Origin: Cyanobacteria bacterium UBA2566
GTDB lineage: Bacteria; Cyanobacteriota; Cyanobacteriia; Cyanobacteriales; Desertifilaceae
Direction of reading: 5' to 3'
Assembly (NCBI GenBank): GCA_002340255.1
Contig: DDLS01000089.1
Coordinates: 1-21,400 of the forward strand
DNA: 21,400 bases
The translations under genes and the position numbers were made by a program. This document shows positions 15,795 to 21,400 of this stretch, in pieces. The notes below the pieces were generated by a model. It was given only the letters and a program-made list of their open reading frames with translations, made no database searches and was not told the origin of the DNA. Position 1 is the stretch's first letter, and the number at the start of each line of letters is the position of its first letter.

Positions 15795-16367
15795 TTATTG
15801 TAGTCTCGATAACCCTTGTAAATCAAACTTTTGCAGCCAAGTTTGGCGATCGCTTTGTGTAAACAACCGATCGCGAGATTGTGCTTTCACTTGAAACCGA
15901 TCTGCCACCAGAACTCCCGTAATATTACTACCCTGGCTCGCCGCCGGAAATCCTCCAATCGTCTGAGTACTGTTTTCATACTTTTTCCGAGCCGCAGGCA
16001 GACTAATCGTATCGGAAATCGACAAAACCGCCATATCCGTGCCCCCCTTCTTGAGCTTATACTCAGCAAATCCCTTTTTCTCCTGAGCCGCAACCACCTG
16101 ATACCCATCCCCAGACTTTGGGAAAAAGCGGTTAAAACTAGAACCCGGAAGCGCTTGTTTCTTCACTGCTGGTGCAGCATTGCGTTGGGTGTTTTGCCAC
16201 GATTGAGCGGTATCTTCTGAAGTCTTCTGGGGCTGTGTTTGGGTAGGGGTATTGCGTTGGCTACTGCCTGAAGACGATGTTCCTGTACCACCGGCACAAC
16301 CCGATACCAACAGCACGGTTGCCAGAGCAACCGCAACCCATTTTCTCCGTTGAGCGCTAAATCTCAT
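15795..16367 (-). CDS. Predicted lipoprotein of unknown function
   Basis: 190 aa. The chosen ATG at 16367 has GGAGG eight bases upstream; further upstream ATGs add a poor N-terminus. Residues 1-23 form a lipoprotein signal peptide (MRFSAQRRKW, then a hydrophobic VAVALATVLLV), with lipobox VSGC placing the lipidated cysteine at residue 24. A Ser/Thr/Gln-rich linker follows, then a globular domain from about residue 75 containing SGDGYQVVAAQEKKGFAEYKL. No domain is recognised. It is 69 bases downstream of the CHAT gene on the same strand, so co-transcription is plausible, and both products are predicted to leave the cytoplasm. Confidence 0.8.
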   Translation of the reverse strand: MRFSAQRRKWVAVALATVLLVSGCAGGTGTSSSGSSQRNTPTQTQPQKTSEDTAQSWQNTQRNAAPAVKKQALPGSSFNRFFPKSGDGYQVVAAQEKKGFAEYKLKKGGTDMAVLSISDTISLPAARKKYENSTQTIGGFPAASQGSNITGVLVADRFQVKAQSRDRLFTQSDRQTWLQKFDLQGLSRLQ

Positions 16368-16436
16368 CAGCATATCCTCCAATTCAGATTCATTTTTTCC
16401 CATTCTGGCGTATTGCACTCCCCATCCCCCTATCGT

Positions 16437-17816
16437 CTACCAAGGAGAACCAATTAGGGTAAATGCCGCCCAATAAAACGGCGCTGCCAAATTTTCGATC
16501 GCCAAATTCCCCAACTCTGAAGGCAAGTCTACCGCTCCCCGACTTCCCCGTAATTGCCGATCTCTTAAACTCACCTGTCCTCGCAGCAGGGAAATTTGCG
16601 CTTGGCGCAAGGCTTCCGCTTTAATCGGCGATCGCGGTAACTGCTGATAAAATTCACTCATCAGCGCCAACGTTCCCCCATCACTGACATACCAAAGACT
16701 CGCTAATGCCGACTGTACTCCACTTTCAAACGCCAACCCTGCAAACCCTAACTCCGCCTCTGGATCGCCAATAGCCGTTCGACAAGCACTCAGCACCAGC
16801 AAATCCAAAGGCGGATCGTCCAACGGCAGTTGGCGAATCCGATCCAGCGTGAGCTGACTATCCCAAAATTGAATATAGGATTGCTGCGGTTGTCCTGGTT
16901 GAAATTCAGCATGGGTGGCTAAATGAACAATATCAAAATCCTGGGATTGCAATTGGGTTTGTAAGTTATCTAAGGTAAATTCTTCATTGAAAAAGGCTCG
17001 ACTTTCCCAAGCTCTCTCCCCTTGTACCACCCCATCACGGAGCAATTCCAATTCTAGAGCAACAGCGGGCAGAGGCTCTAAATCCTGAAATTCAGAAGCT
17101 CCCATAGCCAAAAGTTGGGTCTTTTGGGTGTTTTCGGTGCCCACCGTCATTAAGTTAAACGCTGGAATTATCACCAAGCTATATTTTTCTACTAAAAACT
17201 GCTCACCATCAAATAAGGCAGCAAAGGGAACCGATCTTAATCCCACTCCTGTACATAACAACAAGGTGTCAATCCCTTCTGTCTCTAATTGGGCTTCTAT
17301 CGGACTGATAATCCACTCATAGAGTTGTTGCGCTGAAGCTTTATATCGCGTCGTGCGGAGATATCGGGGATTCGTAACCGTAGAGCGAAATTCATTCATT
17401 ATAGTCACCAGGTTACTCCTAGATGCTTCTGGAACCTGATGATACGTCAGATTCTCCTCTGGCGTGATCAACAGTAATTCTAGGTTGTCTGGCATCGGAT
17501 GGATATACAGGAGGGCTGGAGTTTGTCCTGTTTCTTTCTCCTTTTGAGCTAGAAATTGGGCAATTTCTGGCGCTTGTAGGTCTTCGATATCTCTAGGATC
17601 GGATTGGAAGTAATGGGTAAAATCTTGTTTCCATACCTGCTCGATATGGTTAACCAGCTTGATTAACTCTTGTCGATCTGAAGACTCTTTTGTCTCAGGG
17701 GATAGACTCCAGCTTAAATGGTTGTTGAGTACGATGAAACTGAATACAACCGCAAATAGGAGCAGGCGAGAGATCCAGCGAGTTGCTCGTTTATGCATAA
17801 GATGACGATCAAACAT
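16437..17816 (-). CDS. Exported CHAT-domain (caspase-fold) protein
   Basis: 459 aa. An N-terminal signal peptide or anchor (hydrophobic LLLFAVVFSFIVL after RATRWISR, about 11-37) is followed by about 100 residues of unassigned sequence and a CHAT domain to the C-terminus. The caspase-type dyad is visible: His302 in VHLATHAEF and Cys345 in LVLSACRTA. The glycine-rich GFAGLAFESGVQSALASLW matches the family. CHAT proteins are often cysteine-protease-like and in cyanobacteria commonly carry long TPR arrays; none is seen here. Met7 is an alternative start. The lipoprotein gene lies 69 bases downstream. The peptidase activity and substrate are unknown. Confidence 0.88.
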   Translation of the reverse strand: MFDRHLMHKRATRWISRLLLFAVVFSFIVLNNHLSWSLSPETKESSDRQELIKLVNHIEQVWKQDFTHYFQSDPRDIEDLQAPEIAQFLAQKEKETGQTPALLYIHPMPDNLELLLITPEENLTYHQVPEASRSNLVTIMNEFRSTVTNPRYLRTTRYKASAQQLYEWIISPIEAQLETEGIDTLLLCTGVGLRSVPFAALFDGEQFLVEKYSLVIIPAFNLMTVGTENTQKTQLLAMGASEFQDLEPLPAVALELELLRDGVVQGERAWESRAFFNEEFTLDNLQTQLQSQDFDIVHLATHAEFQPGQPQQSYIQFWDSQLTLDRIRQLPLDDPPLDLLVLSACRTAIGDPEAELGFAGLAFESGVQSALASLWYVSDGGTLALMSEFYQQLPRSPIKAEALRQAQISLLRGQVSLRDRQLRGSRGAVDLPSELGNLAIENLAAPFYWAAFTLIGSPW

Positions 17817-17893
17817 AAGGTTGACCTTTAAGATAGGACAGGATCTTCTCTTTGATAACAGATTTAAGATTCCTACGGAATAATTGCTCTAGA

Positions 17894-17920
17894 CAGAAAA
17901 AAACCTGCTGAAGCAGGTTT
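17894..17920 (-). terminator. Intrinsic terminator of the phycobilisome pair
   Basis: A perfect 8-bp stem (AAACCTGC at 17901-17908 with GCAGGTTT at 17913-17920) and a four-base loop are followed on the minus strand by an uninterrupted run of T (seven including the stem end). It begins 31 bases after the stop codon of the linker gene and precedes the CHAT gene, separating the two units. Confidence 0.85.
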
Positions 17921-17951
17921 GAGTTATGGAGACAGAACAAATAGGGCTGAA

Positions 17952-18671
17952 TCATGAACCAATTACTGCCCGCAGTTTTTCCAGTTTTTGAGGTGCAATC
18001 GAGGCTAACGCTTGTTTTCCTTGTTCAGATTCAATTAATCTCACTAACTGCTGAACGGCGAGTTCAACCTCGTTAGAAATTGGAGGATGGAGGATTTCAC
18101 CGGCTTCAGGATGACAAACCCCTGTTTCACACACCAAGCCTAAGTCATGCCAATACCGAGTCGGTATGGAGGTTCCTCGTTGTCCAATATGCTCGGCGTT
18201 CAACCACTGGGTTTCTAGGTAAGATTTAGGAGAGTCGTAATATTTTAGCGATCGCGCATAAGGAACGGTAAAACACCCAAACACTTTCCGGTATTCTTCT
18301 GAATCAAGAATTGAGGTGATTAACTGATCGACCCCTCTCGTCGTTAAAATCTGCGAATAGCGTTGAATTTCTATCTTATCTTTTGGCGCACGCCCTAGGA
18401 AGTGTTTTAAGCAGATTTCTAAGAACTTCACGTTGGAGTAACGGTGATAAAAAGAATCCAGATAAACGGAAGAATGACCTAGCTCTTTCAAAAATCGACG
18501 GACTCCAATTTTATCATGCAAAAACTGATATTCTGCCTTCTTCAAAACCTTGTGTTCATATTGATAAGGCTGACGTTCCAACACTTGGTAGTAGATGGCA
18601 ATCAGTGCCTGTTGCCGTTCTTCAAGCGATGAAGTGCGACTGACAGTGAGGGATTTAAGGGGGTAGTTCAT
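17952..18671 (-). CDS. Phycobilisome linker-domain protein, CpcG/ApcE-like
   Basis: 239 aa from the ATG at 18671. An in-frame GTG at 18689 is rejected because its first codons form the Shine-Dalgarno GGAGGAG nine bases before the ATG. A phycobilisome linker (PBS_linker_poly) domain spans about residues 10-160: ALIAIYYQVLERQP, FLHDKIGVRRFLKELG, NVKFLEICLKHFLGR and then SILDSEEYRKVFG track CpcG- and ApcE-type linker repeats. The C-terminal 80 residues are unusual, with CETGVC and a helical tail. It would attach phycobiliproteins to a core or photosystem. The upstream gene encodes a phycobiliprotein-like subunit, 35 bases away, so the two are very likely one operon and may form one subcomplex. 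Family members serve several antenna types, so I leave the symbol blank. Confidence 0.87.
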   Translation of the reverse strand: MNYPLKSLTVSRTSSLEERQQALIAIYYQVLERQPYQYEHKVLKKAEYQFLHDKIGVRRFLKELGHSSVYLDSFYHRYSNVKFLEICLKHFLGRAPKDKIEIQRYSQILTTRGVDQLITSILDSEEYRKVFGCFTVPYARSLKYYDSPKSYLETQWLNAEHIGQRGTSIPTRYWHDLGLVCETGVCHPEAGEILHPPISNEVELAVQQLVRLIESEQGKQALASIAPQKLEKLRAVIGS

Positions 18672-18706
18672 GGGTTTACTCTCCTCCACAAGCAGGATAG
18701 ATTTAC

Positions 18707-19180
18707 TTAAACATGGGAGTTCAACATCACAGTAATAAGTTTTATATAAGGATGCACTAAACTACTACAGTTAGGGGGTAACAGATGATCGACTTCTTTG
18801 TGCAAATAGTCGTAAACTCTCGTGCAATGACTGGTGCGCTTGTAGGCCACTAAAATAGTGTCTAACCAAAACATCATTTGTTCTTTGAAGAACCGCTCGT
18901 CATTGCGCAAAATTGACAAGGCAATATAACGGATTACAGACCCCATATCATATTTGCATCGAGCGCCATGGTTTTTAATCAACTCTGGATAGGCTTGGGC
19001 AAATTTACGGAGGGTATTCACGATCAGCTTTTCACTGTTTTCACTCAGAAGCTGATAGGTTTGTAGCCGGAGTTGATAGCTTTGTAAATACTGCTCTAAG
19101 GGATAAAGTTCTTGCGTATTGAGGTATCGACCATCCGCCTCTATCAATTTAGTATCTAGATCGTGATTTAAAGTATGCAT
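18707..19180 (-). CDS. Divergent phycobiliprotein-like subunit (allophycocyanin family)
   Basis: 157 aa, close to the 160-165 of allophycocyanin subunits. EADGRYLNTQELYPLEQY matches the N-terminal ADAEARYLSPGEL region of alpha-type subunits, and the globin-like helices follow. At the chromophore site ARCKYDMGSVIRY aligns with KCARDIGYYLR, so Cys75 (canonical Cys84) and Asp78 (Asp87) are kept, while Tyr77 replaces Arg86. This suggests bilin attachment is possible but with an altered pocket. The region after it (FFKEQMMFWLDTIL) departs strongly from normal subunits. Paralogues of this kind occur with iron-stress or alternative-light antenna genes in some cyanobacteria (for example IsiX/ApcD paralogues); assignment to one is inference. 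The start ATG has GAGG eight bases upstream, with a palindrome in between. Confidence 0.78.
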   Translation of the reverse strand: MHTLNHDLDTKLIEADGRYLNTQELYPLEQYLQSYQLRLQTYQLLSENSEKLIVNTLRKFAQAYPELIKNHGARCKYDMGSVIRYIALSILRNDERFFKEQMMFWLDTILVAYKRTSHCTRVYDYLHKEVDHLLPPNCSSLVHPYIKLITVMLNSHV

Positions 19181-19190
19181 GGTTATAACC
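19181..19190. promoter_or_regulatory. 10-bp palindrome next to the phycobiliprotein-like start codon
   Basis: GGTTATAACC is a perfect palindrome immediately adjacent to the ATG of the phycobiliprotein-like gene, lying between its Shine-Dalgarno (GAGG) and the start. It might be an operator or be fortuitous; at ten bases chance is a serious alternative. Confidence 0.25.
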
Positions 19191-19537
19191 TCGGAAGATG
19201 CTTAGAATCAAGCTTGACTTATCTATTAATTTCTGAAGTCTTGCGTACCTCTCTTCTACTAGGTTGCCTTAACCTTCAAATATTCTCAAGCTGTTGAATT
19301 GATTCTTAATAAAATGTTTGACCTGTTTTGATCTATGGCAATAGGGGCTTGTATGGCTTAAGAGCTAAGCCTTCAAGCTCTACTCCTGTGTCACCAGAGT
19401 GCAACGTTCTGTATTCCCAGATCCTAAAACCCGTCCTCCAGTCCGATCGCCCCCTCCTCAGAGGCGGCCTGTTGTCGGTTGCTTTACAGTTTGTTACATT
19501 AATCGAGTGTAGAACTTGTATCTAACCCAAAAACAGC
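19191..19537. other. Divergent promoter region between the phycobilisome pair and the DUF2993 gene
   Basis: No gene seen. The left half (19195-19320) is AT-rich and should hold the minus-strand promoter. A small stem GGCTTA/TAAGCC sits at 19355-19371. The right half contains TTTACA and TTACATTAAT near 19483-19503, possible plus-strand promoter elements without good spacing. I found no convincing Fur-type box. Confidence 0.45.
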
Positions 19538-20332
19538 ATGTTTACTGGTGTCACCGGTTTCTTTGGTAGTCCTGGAAATACAGATATGGGAGAGAAACTC
19601 CTCAATAGCGTGGCGAGCCAGTCTCTTCGTCATCTGTTCACCCGTAGTGAATCGATTGAGGTGTCTATTCGCTGTTATCCATCTAGCAAACTTCTACAAG
19701 GGGCGATCGATGGTTTGCAAATGCAAGGGCGGGGGTTGCTCATTCGTAATGATTTTCCCATGGAAGAGATGTCTTTTCAGACAGATGCTATAGCCCTTGA
19801 TTTTGGCGCTCTGCTGGGGGGGAAATTGCGCTTGAAGCAACCGACTCAAGCGGTTGCCCAAATTACCCTGTCTGAGTCTGGTATTAACCAGTCCTTCCAG
19901 GCAAAATTGGTGACGAAACGGTTGGAGAATTTGACGCAACCGGCTTTGACGGATTTATCTGGAGGACATCCCGTTTCGTTTAAGGAGGTGTCGGTTGAGT
20001 TGCTCCCCAACAACCAAATTCGACTATTTGCGACAACAGATGTAGGCAATGCTGATTTAATTCCGATCGCCATGAGAGCAACGTTGGTGGTGGAACGTCG
20101 GCGACGTATCCTGTTTAGTGACGCTCAGTTTGAACCGGATAATATTCCCCCAGAATTGTGCGATCGCGCTCAAAGCTTTACCCAAGCGCTGGCTGACATC
20201 TTGAATGATATGGTTGATTTAGATCGATTTAACCTAGATGGAGTAACCTTGCGGATTAATCGCCTAGAAACTCAAGGCAAAAACCTACTCTTTAGTGGCT
20301 ATGCTCAAATCGATCATTTCCCCGATACTTAG
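19538..20332 (+). CDS. DUF2993 (LmeA-like) protein
   Basis: 264 aa. It matches the cyanobacterial DUF2993 family: MGEKLLNSVASQSLRHLF near the N-terminus, SSKLLQGAIDGLQMQGRGLLI, then repeated beta-rich segments, and a C-terminal FNLDGVTLRINRLETQGKNLLFSGYAQ. Relatives include actinobacterial LmeA-type periplasmic lipid-binding proteins of the TULIP/BPI-like fold, but this copy has no obvious signal peptide, so a cytoplasmic or membrane-peripheral location is possible. The exbB-like gene starts six bases after its stop, so the two are probably co-transcribed. Met17 (MGEKLL) is a possible alternative start. Biochemical role unknown. Confidence 0.82.
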   Translation: MFTGVTGFFGSPGNTDMGEKLLNSVASQSLRHLFTRSESIEVSIRCYPSSKLLQGAIDGLQMQGRGLLIRNDFPMEEMSFQTDAIALDFGALLGGKLRLKQPTQAVAQITLSESGINQSFQAKLVTKRLENLTQPALTDLSGGHPVSFKEVSVELLPNNQIRLFATTDVGNADLIPIAMRATLVVERRRRILFSDAQFEPDNIPPELCDRAQSFTQALADILNDMVDLDRFNLDGVTLRINRLETQGKNLLFSGYAQIDHFPDT

Positions 20333-20338
20333 CTTCTC

Positions 20339-20755
20339 ATGGCTACCCTAAACGCGATCGACAGCCTAGTTTCCTTTGGTGGAATTGTTATTGTGCCGTT
20401 GTTAGGATTTTCTGTCCTAGCAACTACCTTGATTCTGGAACGACTTATTTTTTGGTGGCAAATTACTCGTCGCCAAAAACGATTAGCCCAAGAGGTTTTG
20501 CCGATTTACCGTCAGGATGTGCAAAAGGCTTTGATGAAATTAGAGCGCAACCGAGATTTACCTCTGGCGAGAATTTTCCTGGCTGCCTTAGAACTCGATC
20601 AACCCACGCCAGAAGAATTTCGATTAGCTCTTGAAAGTGCTGGACAAGCAGAAATTCCAATCCTGAAGCGATTTAATCTTCTCTTTGAAACGGTGATTGC
20701 GGTTTCCTCTCTTCTGGGCTTATTAGGCACTATTCTCGGGCTGATTCACGCTTAA
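20339..20755 (+). pseudogene. exbB: Truncated ExbB/TolQ-like (MotA/TolQ/ExbB) protein
   Basis: 138 codons of an ExbB-like protein, the proton channel that energises TonB-dependent outer-membrane transport. Helix 1 (GGIVIVPLLGFSVLATTLIL) and the long cytoplasmic domain are present. The second membrane helix begins normally (LLGLLGTILGLIHA) and then meets TAA, where intact homologues continue with a loop, helix 3 and a C-terminal tail, usually 60-80 more residues. The pore-forming third helix is therefore missing and the product is unlikely to work. Immediately after the stop the DNA changes character and resembles a transposase remnant, so an insertion/deletion event is the likely cause. No exbD is seen before the window ends. 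Confidence 0.78.
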
Positions 20756-20761
20756 AAATAA

Positions 20762-20938
20762 CACGAAAAAAAAGAACTGCGTTATCGAGAAAGAAGTAGA
20801 GAAGAAAGAATTCAGGATTTCAGAGCGCTGCGAGAATTGATAAAAATCTTTGGAAGTAAAAGCCTGGTATTCATTGATGAGAACCAAAAGAGACGAATTT
20901 GGTATCCTTATAGGGATTCGAGCACAAGAAGCGATTGA
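20762..20938 (+). pseudogene. Fragment resembling an IS630-family transposase
   Basis: One frame reads about 58 codons without a start: ELRYRERSREERIQDF, then SKSLVFIDE, then YPYRDSS. This resembles the IS630 stretch with YxERxxxxR followed by LVYIDES/VDEAG, which carries the second catalytic Asp of the DDE triad (here codon 20876-20878). Both the N-terminal DNA-binding region and the rest of the catalytic domain are missing, so it is a remnant. It begins seven bases after the truncated exbB stop. Recognition is by eye only; a chance similarity is possible. Confidence 0.42.
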
Positions 20939-21123
20939 TGCAGAAGCTGGAGCGAAGTAGACTCCCTCAGAAGCTTGGTGTCTTGAGTTGGTTTTATCAC
21001 CTGCTGGAGTGTCAACTGATTTCTTTGCCTTTCCCACTACGACGCTGCTTGTACATGGACTCTTTATCACCCTCATTGAGGGTGACGGTGACTGTACGTA
21101 TACAGAACAGGAAGGAAGAAGAG

Positions 21124-21152
21124 TTGCTCTCTTACGCGCTGTAAGAGAGCAA
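21124..21152. repeat. Perfect 12-bp inverted repeat with 5-base loop
   Basis: TTGCTCTCTTAC at 21124-21135 pairs exactly with GTAAGAGAGCAA at 21141-21152 around GCGCT. No T-tract follows on the plus strand, and a poor one on the minus. More likely an element-derived hairpin than a terminator. Confidence 0.75.
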
Positions 21153-21299
21153 TCATTGCAGGGTCAGGGTTTCACTCTTAGCTGAAGAAGCTTTCTCTTT
21201 CGGTTGGGGAAGATGGGCGGGGACGCTCGCCTTAAGTCGTAGTTGGATTTCCTTTTGGGAGCAGTTGCCTCGAGTTGCTGGGAGTTAAACTCACGTCTT

Positions 21300-21332
21300 T
21301 CAAATTGCTGGGCAATTTGCCCAGCAATTTGA
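21300..21332. repeat. Perfect 14-bp inverted repeat with 5-base loop
   Basis: TCAAATTGCTGGGC at 21300-21313 pairs exactly with GCCCAGCAATTTGA at 21319-21332 around AATTT. GTTTTG follows on the plus strand, so weak terminator activity is possible, but the long perfect stem also fits a palindromic repeat or miniature element. Confidence 0.8.
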
Positions 21333-21391
21333 GTTTTGCCTAAAATCCCCCCTAAGTTCTCATAGAGAACTATATAAGCTCAAGGGGTGAC

Positions 21392-21398
21392 AAGGAGG
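21392..21398 (+). promoter_or_regulatory. Shine-Dalgarno-like sequence at the window edge
   Basis: AAGGAGG, a near-perfect Shine-Dalgarno, lies two bases from the end. With the AT-rich ACTATATAAG at 21369-21378 ahead of it, this suggests a plus-strand gene starting within about 10 bases beyond the window. Confidence 0.45.
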
Positions 21399-21400
21399 CT

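Larger units (their letters stand above)
20939..21400. other. Decayed, apparently non-coding DNA with inverted repeats
   Basis: Several frames stay open for 60-120 codons here, on both strands, but their products have implausible composition and overlap each other. I accept none. The stretch holds three perfect inverted repeats (21124-21152, 21300-21332 and 21355-21371: AGTTCTC/GAGAACT with a three-base loop). It looks like degenerate mobile-element DNA between the exbB remnant and a gene beginning outside the window. Confidence 0.5.

Noticed and set aside
18672..18689. GTG start for the phycobilisome linker
   Set aside because: The GTG and following codons are the Shine-Dalgarno of the ATG at 18671.
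19328..19525. 65-codon plus-strand frame upstream of the DUF2993 gene
   Set aside because: Arg/Ser/Pro-rich composition, no domain, no Shine-Dalgarno; the stretch is better explained as a promoter region.
20723..21076. Minus-strand 117-codon frame in the same region
   Set aside because: It runs antisense through the exbB end and the transposase-like frame, with a repetitive Phe/Ser-rich tail typical of a shadow frame.
20935..21185. Plus-strand open frames of 65-69 codons after the exbB remnant
   Set aside because: They overlap each other in different frames, start inside the transposase-like fragment, lack Shine-Dalgarno sequences and have composition unlike real proteins.

Overview
The window comes from a cyanobacterium, most likely a filamentous Oscillatoriales-type organism. 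It carries a phycobiliprotein-like gene and a phycobilisome-linker gene. The octamer GCGATCGC (HIP1), which is over-represented in cyanobacteria, recurs throughout (for example at 4731, 6551, 8215, 11103, 11283 and 13866). Many proteins have a cyanobacterial character. No tRNA, rRNA or CRISPR array was seen.

Region 1 (152-7967, all minus strand) is a tightly packed seven-gene signalling cluster. In transcription order it holds: a coiled-coil protein; a large inner-membrane-anchored protein with cytoplasmic 23-residue repeats, a longin/roadblock-like domain, one membrane helix, two BON-like domains and a C-terminal OmpA domain; a Ras/Rab-like small GTPase; a SpoIIE-type PP2C phosphatase; a HATPase serine-kinase-like protein; a STAS antagonist; and a class III adenylate cyclase. 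The phosphatase and the cyclase begin with the same roughly 130-residue sensory module. My reading is an envelope/GTPase input feeding a partner-switching core and a cAMP output. It is the best candidate here for a little-described system.

Region 2 (8097-15707) is mostly housekeeping and scattered regulation: recF, two small membrane proteins, a PEP mutase/isocitrate lyase family enzyme, an unknown membrane protein, a ComF-type phosphoribosyltransferase, a NarL-type response regulator, a small membrane protein, a GAF histidine kinase, tadA and a glutaredoxin gene.

Region 3 (15795-17816, minus) holds an exported CHAT-domain (caspase-fold) protein followed by a lipoprotein.

Region 4 (17901-19180, minus) is a two-gene phycobilisome unit, a divergent phycobiliprotein-like subunit followed by a CpcG-like linker, closed by a clear intrinsic terminator.

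Region 5 (19538-21400, plus) holds a DUF2993 protein, then an exbB-like gene broken within its conserved membrane core. The break runs directly into an out-of-context fragment resembling an IS630-family transposase, followed by about 460 bases of apparently decayed DNA with strong inverted repeats. A Shine-Dalgarno-like AAGGAGG at the very end suggests that another gene starts just outside the window.
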